Assembly: GCA_904066235.2 (NCBI GenBank)
Contig: CAJFCV020000006.1
Span: 5,518,001 to 5,582,000 of the forward strand
DNA from: Bursaphelenchus xylophilus
Taxonomy: Eukaryota; Nematoda; Chromadorea; Rhabditida; Aphelenchoididae
Length of the DNA: 64,000 bases
Reading direction: 5' to 3'
Shown: in pieces, positions 1 through 13,508 of the stretch
Numbering within the stretch: the first letter of the stretch is position 1
Layout: each line of letters starts with the position of its first letter
Notes under the pieces: model-generated
What the model saw: the letters and a program-made list of their open reading frames with translations, nothing else
Told to the model about the DNA's origin: nothing
Database searches by the model: none
Translations under genes and position numbers: made by a program

Positions 1-918
1 TCAACTCCGTTGATTTTAACGTGGATATGAAGAAGTTTAACTGGTATATAGGCTTCAGGGAGATGTTCCAATGCATATTGATATTGATCTTCGATGTTTT
101 GAATTTTAATCTGCCGAGCAATGTACTCTTGGGCCTCGGCACTGGTTTCATCTTTTAGAGCAGCCACCAAACGGTCCCTTTTCTCAAGCATTATTACTAC
201 TTCTTTGTGGAAGTTTTCTGAAAACAAATATAAATCATGAGGATGAATACTACAAAAAAAGATCCAAAGAAATCAATTTCTTACCAAAGTCATTAGGATA
301 CGTTTCAAAGGCATTAGCGATACTAGGCGCTGTTAACTTGAATCCACGAATCGCATGAGGATCCGCTTTCAACTGTTCCCACATCTTCTTTGAGAACGCT
401 TTAATATCAGCAGTTGATTTTGAGGCTGGGCCAGAAGAAGACGAAGACTGACCCAACTTTTGACTAGACGATCCTTTCTTTGGCACTTTGATAGCCGCGA
501 TTAGACCTTTAAGATCAATCTGGCCCGATTGAGACGCTTGAGGAAGCTGCCGGACATGTTGTTGAGTAGGAGCTTGAGGAATAACGGTCTTTGGAACAGC
601 CATCAAGTAAACCAACTCATCATCACTAAAGCCAAGAGTCTGGAAATAAAACAAATATTCTCCAAGAAACAGCCAGACGATGGACTGTTACCTAAAAGCA
701 AAACAAAAAAACACCCCTACCTTTAAACTCTTCTTCAATTCAGAAGGGACCACTGCAATCTTCAGGTTGGTGTTCGCAAGGACAAAGTTTTTATCTTTCC
801 CCAGCTCAATCAGACTTGGCCATTCTTCCTTGAGCAATGCCATCAAACTTTCCAACTCCAGATCTTCACTCACATCTTGCAGCGAGATCAGATCGTTGAA
901 AACAACTGTAACCTTCAT
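1..918 (-). CDS. DDI1: DDI1 (DNA-damage inducible 1) retropepsin-like shuttle protein, 5' part
   Basis: Partial gene that runs off the left edge. Exons on the minus strand are 918-721, 639-285 and 217-1, with clean GT-AG junctions in phases 0 and 1. Residues 1-75 look like the divergent N-terminal ubiquitin-like domain, ending in the GFSDDELVYLM motif that corresponds to the GLKDGDVV segment of other DDI1 proteins. A Ser/Gln-rich linker and the helical region follow. The last visible residues (LLHIHVKINGVE) match the first strand of the aspartic protease domain, so the catalytic DSGA would lie outside the window. DDI1 acts in the cytosol and nucleus as a ubiquitin-directed protease; in worms and mammals it cleaves the SKN-1A/NRF1 proteasome regulator. 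Family assignment rests on domain order and motif similarity; the protease and any C-terminal UBA or UIM cannot be checked here. Confidence 0.85.
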
Positions 919-1495
919 GGATAAGGTAAGAGAAGTCGACTAGTAGATTTTCAGGAAGAATGATGAGGGATTTGGCGTAAAGTAAGCGCAAAATTGGCTT
1001 TTAAATTTCTTTTGAAGGTGCAACAACCGTGTAAAATTGAATATCACCCATTTTCTGTCAAAAACGCTCGAAATTGACAAAATGCCAAGGGTCCGTGGCG
1101 TTCATAGTTTTCGTGGTGGGACTTTCAAAACATGGTCGATTTTAAAAAATACAAAACGAATTTTGATAATTGGGAACAAAAAACTGCAACAAATACAGAG
1201 AAAATCCACCGTCACTTTTGTACTGCTCCTTTTTTACTATTTGAATGTTCAAACATTGTACATACATTATTATCACAAGCTTATTTATAATAGAAGTCGA
1301 CGTATTGTTTGCATTGCTGCCTTTGTGACCAATGACATCATAATTCAAGTTATTTCGACCAGCAGCACAAATCTATGCTAGTTCAGCGAACTAAAACGAT
1401 TTCCTTATTGGATTTGACGGCGTGGATGCCCTGAGGCCAAATTTACTTCGTTTGAGTTAACAGTTTGACTTCGCCTTTTGTTACTCGCTTCTCAG

Positions 1496-2149
1496 CCGAA
1501 CACTCCCCCCTTTTTAAACTCTCCTCAAAAAAGTGGACATTATTTTCTGATTTTAACAAGAAATGAGAAATTCGAGCACTATACCTATAGTAAAAGATAA
1601 AAAATAAATGGTGCGACATGTTATAGGGTGAAAAGCGACTGTAAGAGTCTTCTTACCGTAATACTGAAGATGTACATTTAAATGTAAATTACAAAATAAA
1701 TTGTGATTTCGAAAAAATATATAATAAATTTCGTAACGAGAAGGTTGGTGCCATTTTTGGAAAGTAATGTTTTCTGACATTTGCATTTACATTTATTTTT
1801 GCTGCTATAATTATTCTAGAGTTTAAAATCCCTTCAAAACTACACTTTTTTGCAGTTTACACTTATTTTACCTTCAGATTTTAGTTCTCAAAACCTTATC
1901 GTTAGAATCGCACTTTCCATCGTGAAAGTCGCCATGCTAATCGCGACATAAAGTCCTGAGAAATTTGCACGTGCATTTTTACCGTCGCGACAATTCCCCG
2001 TTTTTGCACTAGCGACATGCACTTTCGCGCGAACTTGCCACTTTTTTCGCGCAACACCCGCGACAAAACGTGTCAAGACTTTATGGCGGGACTAGTATTT
2101 TACAAAAAAGTTCAAAATCAAGGGAGTGTTACAAGAAGGGAGTGTTCGG
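1496..2149. repeat. Inverted-repeat pair flanking about 650 bp (MITE candidate)
   Basis: CCGAACACTCCC at 1496-1507 is exactly inverted as GGGAGTGTTCGG at 2138-2149. AAGGGAGTGTT is also directly repeated at 2121-2131 and 2136-2146. The arms are short and no target-site duplication is clear, so the element call is tentative. Confidence 0.35.
1942..2090. repeat. Inner foldback element, about 150 bp
   Basis: CGCGACATAAAGTCCTGA (1942-1959) is inverted with a few mismatches at 2073-2090 (TCAAGACTTTATGGCGGG). The interior is unusually rich in TCGCG and GCACTTT words compared with its AT-rich surroundings, which fits a non-autonomous hairpin element inserted inside the outer pair. Confidence 0.45.
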
Positions 2150-2448
2150 CCTCAACCTGTTACTCGGATCAGCGAGTCTTTCGTAATTTAAAAATGCAGT
2201 AGGTACGTAGACTCGATGATGTAAAAGCATCAGAGAATTCGGTTATGTGGAATATCAAGGATGGGTAATAAAAAAAATGGGAATCGAGTTTTCGGGCATT
2301 TCAATACGTTTAGAATTGAAAGAAAACATATTTTATGTTGGGAGTTCTGTCATGCCTTTAAAGTAGTCATTTTTTCGATATTGCTGCTTTATTTAAAGAC
2401 CATTACACTTAAAAGGCCATGATTAATTTCAAATATTATTGTTCTCTT

Positions 2449-3297
2449 TCACTTGTTAAGGCAATCAGTTCCTTGTCCCGGGAATGTATTATCCAGACTG
2501 AAGGTTCCAGCATCGTATTCCTGAGTGGGTTCGCCCTCTCTGTTAACGATGGATTTGGGAAGGAGGACATTAAATTTGATGTAGCAAATGGGAGTGAGAG
2601 CATTGCAGTTGTGGTATCTGTAAATATTTACGGTCTAGTCTTCTGAGCGACATTCCCATTAATTATCCAATTCTCATTAGACTCTCGTCTACGTAAACTT
2701 ACATGTTCAGTTTTGGGTCCATTGTGGTGATTTCATAGGTGTAACCCTTGAGATGGAAGACGCCATCCTCACCGGTGACAACTTCGGCGACCTTATCATC
2801 CAGAGTCCAGTCATCCACATCGTAGATTTTGACTTTCTAAAGAGATTCGATGACTTTTCTACCTTGTTTTAGGCGGTTGACATAGTAGTGGAAGTTCGAA
2901 TGCGGTTCTCACAAATATCATCAGATCGTTTTAAAATTTCGTACAGATTGTCTAACTAGGCCCCATTTGAACCGACGAAAATTTTGGCGAATGGTGTCCA
3001 AGTATGGCAGAGATATTGAACGATATAGATCAAGAAAAGTGAGAAAAAAGTGCTATAGAAAACCCTTTTTTAAATCAATCAGATATGTCTAAGAATATGC
3101 TAACTGTAATCTGAATTTAGGGCACGTTCTAAATCTCTAAGTTCCCTTACTCCTATATAAAGATTATTTCTTACCACTCCCTTGGCTGGCACTCCATTAC
3201 AATTCACTTTCCCAGTAACCGCGACCCATTGTTTTGGTCTGACCTGTGCCGTAATTACAGTAGAAAGTACTGCCAATACGAGAAAAATCTCATTCAT
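2449..3297 (-). CDS. Secreted transthyretin-like family protein (TTR/TTL)
   Basis: Three exons (3297-3175, 2836-2703, 2617-2449) give a 141-aa protein. Residues 1-18 form a hydrophobic signal peptide. The mature part starts with the family signature VAVTGKVNCNGVPAKGV, followed by KIYDVDD, the TGEDGVFHLKG turn and IYHNCN, then a C-terminal GTDCLNK. This order (VxGxVxC, VxLxDxDD, T-x-x-G-x-F-x-L-x-G, YHxCN) is that of nematode transthyretin-like proteins. These are extracellular beta-sandwich proteins; the best known member, TTR-52 of C. elegans, bridges apoptotic cells to phagocytes. Which ligand this one binds cannot be inferred. Length is normal for the family, the three visible cysteines of the fold are present, and the gene looks intact. 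Confidence 0.9.
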
Positions 3298-6200
3298 CTT
3301 GAGTCGACTGTATTTAGCCTATACTTTACTGTTTATATATTGTTTTCTCGAAATGTCATCGCTTTTGTTGCATTTCGAAAACAGGAGTCAGAAGATTCGA
3401 AGCAATTGTTCTATGAGATTTGAATCACCAAATCTATTTTATTTATTTTGTCATCAATCAAATTTTTTCATTTAGATTTTCCGCTGACTCATTAGAAGTT
3501 ACTGTATTTGCTGGATGACGTTTGGTTGAAACTGATAAAGCGTATGACAAAGATAGATGAGATGTTATTTCTAAAGGCTCTTTGCTTTTAGTTTGCGTTT
3601 TGCCAGAGAAAAAAATAGAAAATTTGCAAGGAGTTTTAGTTTTTTCTGGCCGTCACCCATAGTCTATCGCCTTCAAAGGTTTTTGAATATCGTATGTTGT
3701 CTTCTTTTGGAAAACATTAAAAATAAAATAATTTAAAAATTTTTAAGGCTTACTTAATACATAGACTAGCTTACGAAAGTTTCCAAAATTTGATCGCAAT
3801 CGAAGAATCGCGTCTTGGTTATTTCCCTACAGAATATTGTAGTAATTTTTGCCCAAATCAAACCAAATGATTTCTGACTTTTCGTGACTATAAGAGTATT
3901 TTTTCCTCTGAAAAGATGACTCCGCCACTTTCTAATCCCTGCTTCCCATTGTCGGCTAGACTAATATTAATAAACAAATTCTCAAAAACCATTATTCGAA
4001 TAAAGAGCTCATTAACAGCGGAATACATAGTAAGTGGTGAGTGGTTATCGATGCATCTCTGCAATTATTTATGATGTTATTTAGGATTTGAAATTATTTT
4101 CAGCAATAATTAACACGAGAAGAATGCTGGAGTTGCAATTATTGCTTTCCTCAGCTCTATTTTGTATTTTAGTGTTTTTTTAGAATTTTCTTGGTCGATG
4201 TATCGTATCTTGGAGGGTTCCCAGGGGATAATTATGTGCAATAAATGAGGGTGGAGTAGAATTGACCACTTTCTCACAAAAAAAAGTAATGGGAACTTGT
4301 AACAGAGAACTCATGTCCAGGTGGTTGCATTAAAGAAGGAGATTAGACGGACATGTGAGAGACGTTTACTATAACATTAATTCCATGTCCTTTTAACCTT
4401 TTTTTAAAGTTTTTTGACATTCGTTTTCAGCTTTGTAGATTAGGTTGGCATAGAAAGAGATTCCAATTTTCAAAGTGTCACTTGACATTTTCAGTTTGCA
4501 ATTACAGAACAAGTTTTGATGACAAAAAATCTTGTTTGTAATTTGAGGTTAAGTAATATCGTTTGCTCCAGATATTTGCTGTAAAAATGGGTCAAAGGAA
4601 AATAAACAATTTTTTTCTTTCGCCGTCTCTCCTCTTTTTCGAAAGTCTCTCGCCCGCAAGGCCTAGTGAATATCTAGACGGAAATTGATAGATCAAACTG
4701 GCAAAAAAAATTACGGCCGAGATGGATCACTTTTGTAAAAAAATGCAAAAATTTGAAGGTAATGCAAGAAGCTCTACAACCCGGCAATTTATGTCGATAT
4801 AGTGCAGAAGGTTCTGCAAAAATGGGTGTTTTGTAAATCCTTTGTTCCGGATTTTTTTTGTGACATCCTGGCTTCGCCCCCTCCGTCCGAACACTTCAAC
4901 TTGAATTTGTGGGAACTTTGGTTACTCGAGAAGCCCTTAGATTTTGGTTTTGTTTTCCTTTTTGGTCATGCAATGTCTGGAAATCTTAGTTTTGTAAAGT
5001 CTTGTGTAAACTAGTTGTTCTTTACCTTCGGTAATCGAAATTTCGAGTGAATTCGCATATTATATGCCTTTGAAAGTGATGATATTTATGGAATTTTTCG
5101 ACATTACAGTAACTCATCAATATTCTGTATGTATTATTGTTCGTTCTTTGCTAATCTGGTTTAAATTATTTCCATTTTCTCGTCATTTTATCGGCGCCCT
5201 CCAATTTCTGTTGACATAGCCGTGTTTTCCAGCCGACGCATGAATCTTTTATATTTAAAATATTATATTTGTACTTTTGAAGACTGGTGTTCAAGCCGGG
5301 GCTTGGCTTTCGGCTTAGAATTTGGCTGTGGTCTTAAAAGTTGAAATTGAAAAATGAATCGGGTTTGTGATTTATTCTACAATTAAACATTGCCAAGAAC
5401 GGTAGCAATTTTTCATTCGAATGAAAGCGATTATGCTTCGCTTGAAGTAATTGAAGTGAAGGGCCATAATCGTTAGCCAAATGGTTCAAGTATCCCATAG
5501 ATCTAGAAAAGAGTTGCCCGATTAGCCAAACAGGTTGGAATGGTACACATTTTTAGTAGCCAGCCTACGGCGTTCTCTTTAGGAGAAAAAGGGGAAATTT
5601 GCCCTTTTGTTGCGCGCCAAATTCAAACCGCAATTTTAGTGAGGTCTTCAGTGCTTACCTCTTTCTCTCCTAAAGAGCAACTCCCCTCAAACGGACGCTG
5701 TTTTCAGAGCTAGTGAGTGAGGTATTTGGCGGCATTTTTTATGCATCCAAGAAGAAATGGGAACTACTTTCGGCCGCTGGATCCTGTCTCGCACTATATT
5801 TGTGCCATAAATTGACTCCTGAATGTCTTAGCTAACTCTTTAATGAGCCAAAGAGATTTTCAACGAACTTTGCAGAGTAGGGACATCCTAGAGCCCAAAC
5901 ACCTTCTTCTCTTTTCTTGGGTCCGTTTTGGGTATTTAAATTGGATAATTGGAGGATTTGCAGCGAATTTGGATTAATTTGCCTTACTTAGGGCACTCTG
6001 CTGCAGATGTTTATTCGACACTGCGCCATAAATATTTGGAGCGACGTCAATTCACTCGGAAATTCAAATTCATTTATTTTTGGGCCAAATTTCCGGCCGC
6101 TGTGGGGTCCATTGGATATCTTTAGGGCTTTCGAATTCATGGACAATATTCGAAATCCACTCCGATTTCTGCTCTTTCCAATGAGGAAATGCGGAGAATT

Positions 6201-7132
6201 TAGAATGAGTATGTTCATTGCTTTGCTGAGTTACTCCACTACCTAAGACAACTTTGCTCTACTATTCAAGATGTTTTGAGTTGTTTTTATGTCTGTTTGA
6301 TTACCAAATCTCGTCTCTGAGAACATTAGGCAACAGTCTGTAAACAGATGTCGTCGAATGTCATCAGTCGGCATAATCCCGAAGAATCCGCTTTCGTTGT
6401 GGAATATGATGTAAAAAGGCCGACGTTTCGCCAAATAAATACCTAGGCTTTTGTTTTTTGCAAGCCATTTCCGGTCTTTTCGATCTTTTCTCTTTGATTA
6501 CCCTACCATAGCATGGCCCGAGAGCATTGCAGTGAAATGGGAAAGCATTTTGTAATAAAAGGTTCGAAATGGCATTACGTAATTTTTGGAGTATTTTTAG
6601 GAAATTGAGACTGTAAAATTAGAAAAGTTCTAAAAAATTCCAACTTTTTCGTACAAAGACTACTTGAGCCGTATTATTTTTGGAAGCACGGGTAGTCAGC
6701 AGAGGGCCAAAGAATCTTTGAGAATGAGAGACTGCAAAAAAGGAGGGACGGTCCGAGAAAACACGTTTTCTGTCATTATTTTTGCCAATTTTTTGAAGCT
6801 GATTTTTATGAGTAACACAAAAGTCGACACTTGTAAAATTTTCTTTTCTGACTATTCAGTAAATTCTAAATTCTGTTTTCATTATCCTTTTCTTGCCTCC
6901 GTGACTTTTCCAGTCTTCCTTTGTATGGGCTTGTACAATCGAAGCCCTTTTAAAAAAATAGCCCCAGAATATACCATACGCGGCTTTGCGGATTACAGCT
7001 GGATTAAGGAAATGTTAATTGTCATAACAATTACTCTTTGGTCACTACGCGTAGTGTGTTTTCTGGACGTGGCAACATATCCAGTTTCTAATTGTCCGAT
7101 ATAGCGTAATACGTGACTTTTACTAAAAAATA
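3298..7132. other. Gene-poor region of about 3.8 kb
   Basis: Only short, AT-driven open frames on both strands, without matching splice partners or recognisable protein motifs. One inverted repeat near 5.6 kb is listed separately. I see no RNA gene. Regulatory sequence for the flanking genes is possible but not demonstrable by eye. Confidence 0.55.
5575..5677. repeat. Short inverted repeat (22 bp arms)
   Basis: TTCTCTTTAGGAGAAAAAGG around 5574-5592 is matched in inverse orientation by CTTTCTCTCCTAAAGAGCA around 5660-5679 with few mismatches, separated by about 70 bp. It could form a hairpin or be the remnant of a small non-autonomous transposon. Confidence 0.4.
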
Positions 7133-7144
7133 ATTTAATTTTAG
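7133..7144 (+). promoter_or_regulatory. Probable trans-splice acceptor
   Basis: AATTTAATTTTAG lies three bases before the ATG at 7148, with no plausible upstream coding exon, as expected for spliced-leader addition. Confidence 0.45.
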
Positions 7145-7147
7145 CTG

Positions 7148-8211
7148 ATGCCGGCTGATCTCGAGCTCCCAGATCCTAAACGTCCGTTTTTGCCGACTCC
7201 CGATATTCAGAATCTCTCACGATGTAGCTGTAATAACGATGATGACATACCTCGGAAAGAAGTCACTGGTTTCAATTTGGTGTTATTGGCGTTGGAAAGA
7301 TTTGTAAAGCTGACAGTTATGATGTTCGGTGTCGCCTTGGGTGTCAAAGGAACTCTGAGGGCTACTGTGAATGGGGTAAGTGGAATGCCGTGCAGGTTTT
7401 GCACTTTTCCTCTCCAGACGTTTTTTAAATTATCCTCCTTTAAACTTCTTTGTGGAAGTCGCTCAAAATTAGAGATTCCAGGTGAAAAGTGTAAAAAGTG
7501 CTTGCATAAGTTATAATTGTAACAGTACCAATGAATAATTAACACTTTCAGAACGAGATGAATGCAATCCTTGCCTTCCTCAGCACTCTCTGCCCGTTGT
7601 ACTTGACTTCTGCATACATTTACACCAAAATACGATCACTAAAAAATTGGAATGCGCTCACAATCAGGGTTCATATTTATACGCGTAAGTTGCTGTAAAA
7701 AATATTTTCAACTTTACAATTGAAGGCGACCAATAATTCCTTAGAAATCATATACGCATTGTGAACAATCCGGGTTTAATCTCTGTGTCCTCAGTTTTAA
7801 CCATACTGGATCAAACTGTAAATATTGCCTGCATTAGCTTGAGACACATCCGGGACTTTCGAGAAAACATCATCTTTCTTGATGATGTGTAATATAAGCT
7901 GATAAGAGAATATCATCCGGATACTGTTTTCAGACGTCTTCCTCGCCTTCTTCGCCATCTTCTCGGCTTCCTGCACCGTTCTTATCTGCATTATGTTGGA
8001 ATTGAATGGGCTAGATTCCTCCGATTATTGGGAGGCCACGTTTTGGATGGTCCACGCCTTTTTCTGGGAGACCATCACCTGGATTACGCTTAGGAAATAC
8101 ATCATCCAACTGTGCAGTAAGAAGATACGACTGTGCCGAGTGGAGACGATCGACTCCGAACTCAGCACCGAGATCGAACACCTAACTCAAGATGCCGATT
8201 TGAATGTGTAG
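7148..8211 (+). CDS. Four-helix membrane protein, unrecognised
   Basis: Exons 7148-7375, 7552-7684 and 7934-8211 join in phases 0 and 1 into a 212-aa protein. The first ~45 residues are polar, with a short acidic NNDDD run. Four hydrophobic segments follow at roughly residues 45-68, 78-100, 124-145 and 157-178, then a charged C-terminal tail rich in Glu and Asp. No signal peptide or catalytic motif is visible. Topology would place both ends on the same side of a membrane. I do not recognise the family; a nematode-restricted tetraspan is the simplest description. The start is chosen because the ATG follows a U-rich acceptor directly. A polyadenylation signal is present 139 bp downstream. Confidence 0.6.
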
Positions 8212-8349
8212 ATGACGATATTCTAGTCAAAAGGATGCTAATACTGGTCTCGCTCAACCATTACGCCTCAGTTACCAATTGAATACAATGAAATTAGTTG
8301 TGTAATTTGGATTATTTGCAAAGATCTCAATACCTGATATGTACAATAT

Positions 8350-8355
8350 AATAAA
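8350..8355 (+). terminator. Polyadenylation signal AATAAA
   Basis: AATAAA 139 bp after the stop of the four-helix membrane protein gene. Confidence 0.5.
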
Positions 8356-9129
8356 CGCTCAACACATTGGTTCGGGAACTGAGATGACATTTAAGGTTTC
8401 TAACTAAATCACAGTATAAAAAGAAAAATGGAGATCGAGATATGCTTTTTTGAACCTATCGTCCTGAAAGTGGGCATCTGGATTGGGTGCCAACACTCTT
8501 CGATGAGGTCTCTCTTATATAGTGTTCAGGTTTTATCACCCATTTCATAATCTGGCGCGGTGGTTTGTGTGGAACCTACAGTGGATGGGATACAGGCTCG
8601 GCTTTCCACTTTAAACCATAACGTCATCATGGAAAGACAGACCAAAGACAATAATACCGTCCTCAACAAGTCCAACTGATAAAAAAATGGAAAAGGACCA
8701 CATGGGAAACTTATTGGTGCCAGAATATAATTTCAACAAATATAAGAATTCCCATTTTTTGCCGGACTTGCAAATTAGTCGAGATTTCTGCAATTTTTTT
8801 CTTTTTGAGCCCTCCTACTTCAAAAATCAATAGTGACATTCCGTCTTGGCGCATTTGTTTCACTTTTTATTTTTTATTTTATGGGACAGTGGAAGATGGG
8901 GAAATTGAGAATTCTCTCACAGTAAGAGTAGCTTCTGTTCATTCCTTTCGATCAACGATTTTACTGTACTGTTCCGCAAGATTTTTATATTGTTTTAGAC
9001 TCGATTCAAAACAAATTTTCCTGTGTATTGTACGATTTTTTAAAGCTGTAAATACCGCCGAAGACTTAGGTTTTAATTTTATGGCCTGCGCTTGTATTTG
9101 ATGGCTTTGATTTGAGATTTTTATTAGCT
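8356..9129. other. Intergenic region upstream of WDR5
   Basis: Nothing supportable beyond short AT-rich frames; presumably contains the WDR5 promoter. Confidence 0.5.
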
Positions 9130-9142
9130 AATACTGCTTTAG
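9130..9142 (+). promoter_or_regulatory. Probable trans-splice acceptor of WDR5
   Basis: AATACTGCTTTAG ends six bases before the WDR5 ATG at 9149 and has no upstream exon partner. Confidence 0.45.
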
Positions 9143-9148
9143 TTTTAA

Positions 9149-10604
<1,456 letters not shown>

Positions 10605-10760
10605 TGTATCTAATGATCAACTCTCTACCTTCTCAAGGCCCATTTACAGTTATTGGTTCACTTTCAAAAGTTTTTATATTAATTTTGTGCTTTGATCTCA
10701 TCGCGGGAAGCACATCCAACGTTTGTTTTTAATGTACATGTTTTACCTTTTTATAATGAT

Positions 10761-10766
10761 AATAAA
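10761..10766 (+). terminator. Polyadenylation signal of WDR5
   Basis: AATAAA about 156 bp after the WDR5 stop codon, in an AT-rich stretch. Confidence 0.5.
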
Positions 10767-10991
10767 CTAATGATTGTGCAAATTTGGAGGTTAGCGGCAT
10801 GGTCACGTTCCATTTATTACATTGGTTATTATTATTTTTATTAATCTATTCGTAGTTCTATTAAGAACTGTCTTTCTTGACTCTTTTAGCTAGGCAGGGT
10901 AATATTATTTCCAGATCAGGTATTCACGCTAATCTCGCTATGTTCCAGAGCTTTTGAGATGTCATCCAAGGAGAAGAAGAAAACCGGCACT

Positions 10992-12250
10992 TCAAAGCAA
11001 GGAGACATCCGACTGCCCGATCGCGTAAACGTGGGCAACGGGAAGCTGAAACAGAAAAAGGTAACGGTTTTTTTTGAACATTTGGCTTGAAATTTAGGGG
11101 TTACGTAATTTCTAATGACTATTGAACGTACTGGGACGATCTCCTCTGTGAATTGGGGTTGTAATTCATGCCCGAAATGGATTTTGTAGTCCCCTTCACT
11201 GAGTTGTTTGATGATTTTGTCACTCTCCTCGTTAGTTGTTGGGCTCTCCATAGCAAATGCCTTGAAATCCATGAGATTGTCAATGTTTAACAAAATTCCA
11301 CGAAGTACTGAGCAAGCTGCTATCTGAAATGTACGAGTTGAATATTGTTTTAATCTAGGTCGGTGGTCGTTTAGCAACTTACTGGGTCGTTTCCTATTAG
11401 AGGTCCTACAGACAGAGTCTCTCCATGTTGTTCTCTGACAGTGCCAAGTGCAACAATCCGATTCTCCGTCGTTAAGGCCACCTGTAGGTATTGTTTATGA
11501 ATTCGGTAATGTCAGAACTTACCAATGGATAAGATCCCGGTTGTATTAGGAGGGCTTTTACCACGTGGATGATATTCAATTTTCCGACGTACTTTTTGAG
11601 GTACTAAAGGGAGAATAAAAAATAAGTTGTTAACTCACTTTCTCGATCTCATCCCATCCAACGGCCGATGGATGTTTAAGGATGAGAGTTGGATCATTGT
11701 TTAAGAGTAGCGGTCTTAGTTTAGTTGTTACAACCGTTCGTCTAACAACTGCGTAGTCTGTGATCTTGTTGAAATGATGGACATCGGCGTACTTCTTGGT
11801 CATGGAAGCCGCTAAAATTTATTTTTATTGATTCCTCTAATGCATTATTTCTGTAGTATCGAAGTCTTACCTCCAAACAAAAAGGTGTTGCCTTTGCATC
11901 GAGCTTTAGCTTGGTCAAAAAGGTAAACTCCAAGTCCCCTTCCTCGGTTCTCTTTGGTTACAAAGTAGCAACCAATCATTGAAATGGTACTGTTGGGTCC
12001 GTAGTAATGGACTACAGTAATACAACCGAGGATCGCTTTTGATTCTAGACGTCATTACAAATTGTTAGGACTAGTTGTACTCACCTTTGTCGACAGCCAC
12101 CAGTAATTCGAAGTCATCTCCGAAGGCCTCTTTCCAAGTCTTGTAATCGTGAAGAGAATTTAGCCAACTCTCGGCTTCCACAATTAATTTACATATTTGG
12201 ATCCAATACTCGTTAGGAGGATTAACAAGTAATTCAACGGAATCGGTCAT
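10992..12250 (-). CDS. GNAT-family N-acetyltransferase with C-terminal YitH/HolE-like domain
   Basis: Seven exons (12250-12085, 12044-11871, 11811-11639, 11603-11523, 11481-11383, 11323-11105, 11045-10992) give 321 aa. Residues 40-125 carry a GNAT fold: the strand DDFELLVAVDK, then IGCYFVTKENRGRGLGVYLF, where the R-G-x-G-L-G acetyl-CoA loop is seen. The second half matches the second domain common in nematode GNAT proteins (VGPLIGNDP, then MESPTTNEES). The last exon (LPVAHVYAIGQSDVSLL) is reached by a strong TTTCTGTTTCAG acceptor; reading through the preceding donor would add an unnatural tail, so I chose the spliced end. Substrate is unknown; many nematode paralogues are uncharacterised. The gene converges on WDR5. 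Confidence 0.8.
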
Positions 12251-13508
12251 TCATGTATTCTAAAATCTGCGGAATTATTGATTACAACTTTTTTGGCCAT
12301 GGCGAATAAGAGAATTGGTCCGAAACGTCTTCATATTACATAAAAACAAACAATAACGATAAAGACACGAAAAAAGGAAGCCTAGTAAAGATCCCAGCCG
12401 TCCTTGGCCAAGTCTACAGGACTTTCCGTCGTTCGGGAGATTCAGACAAAGAGAAAGAATGGCGTGGTTTTCTTTCCGAACGTCCTTTTCCGCTATTTTT
12501 TTGCGGGTTTCGTTACAAGGAATCGCTTTAAATTGTCTACTTTACAAGAAAAAACTCCTTTCTCAAATTTCACAAACAAATAAATAAAAAAAGACAACAG
12601 GAAAGATTAGTAAATGTTGAAAAAAAGACAATTTTGACACCAAGGTGAAATTGATTATGTCAGAATTGGTTAGGGCAACCTGGAATCGTTAAAAGTCTAG
12701 TGTTGGGAAAGAAAAGAACTTAGTTCCCCTAGTTTTTTGGGTGGCTTAGATGTTTTTGGAAGGGTTTGTAAATACGCGGGTCTTGTCGGGTGTTGTCCCC
12801 TCCCAAAGTGCACGTAATACTCGGAAAAGGGCGGCTCGAAAGCATGGACATCAGAAGACCAGGCCAATTCTCAAAACTCAAATAGAAAATGAGGCTTGCG
12901 ACGACTACTTGTTAGTCCTTTTTAAGGTGTTTAAAAGGGTCAATGGCTTAAAACTACAAATTTATGTTAAAAAGTTGCAAAATTAATGACAATGGTGTAA
13001 TGAAATTTAAATCGCAGTAATATTATTTTACAAAACAACCGCAAAGAAATGGAATTCCCCACAATTCTGGTGATTTTCCCTCTCAATTCTCTCGCCTCAT
13101 CTCCATCTCGAATGACAAACAGGTGTTTTGAAAGAAACTCGGGGAAATCTCTTGGAATTTTGACTCAAGACAAGGAAATGCCCGTAATTATATTGTGGAT
13201 TACGAATTGGTTATACTAATTACAGTCTTAGGGTGTTGCACCGATTTTAGACTAGAAATCCCTGTTATTAGTAATGCGTTTCTTCTGGTTGTTAGGATTG
13301 CAGCTGTTTGTTTGCTAGAAAAACTGTTCTCCACCGTTTTTTGGATCTAAAGCTTGAACCTTTTGATAACAACTTTTTGAGGTCTAGGACGGTGGAGCGA
13401 ATAGGATAACGGTGAGATTGAAGGTTTCGAATTCAAAATGGAGTTTATTTTGTTTTGTTTTCTTTAACTCAGCGTCACTGAACAAATACATGTGTGGAAC
13501 GTTTTCAG
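12251..13508. other. Intergenic region
   Basis: No clear gene. An ATG exon for the next gene should lie here. One weak candidate is the ATG at about 12750 followed by a GTAAAT donor six codons later, which would join in the right phase; it is not strong enough to annotate. Confidence 0.4.

Larger units (their letters stand above)
919..2448. other. Intergenic region with foldback repeats
   Basis: No convincing exon is seen. Open frames here are AT-rich and lack splice continuity. An AP-2-like GCCCTGAGGCC is at 1428-1438. The region holds the nested inverted repeats listed separately. Confidence 0.6.

Noticed and set aside
6664..7104. 146-codon frame upstream of the four-helix membrane protein
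   Set aside because: AT-driven Phe/Ile/Lys-rich translation; no splice junction joins it to the downstream exons, which start at their own acceptor and ATG.
10959..11115. Plus-strand mini-gene (MSSKEKKKTG..., 39 codons with a 36-nt intron) just after WDR5
   Set aside because: It is antisense to the well-supported last exon of the GNAT gene, whose acceptor and C-terminal sequence are better. The lysine-rich product is what the complement of that exon yields.
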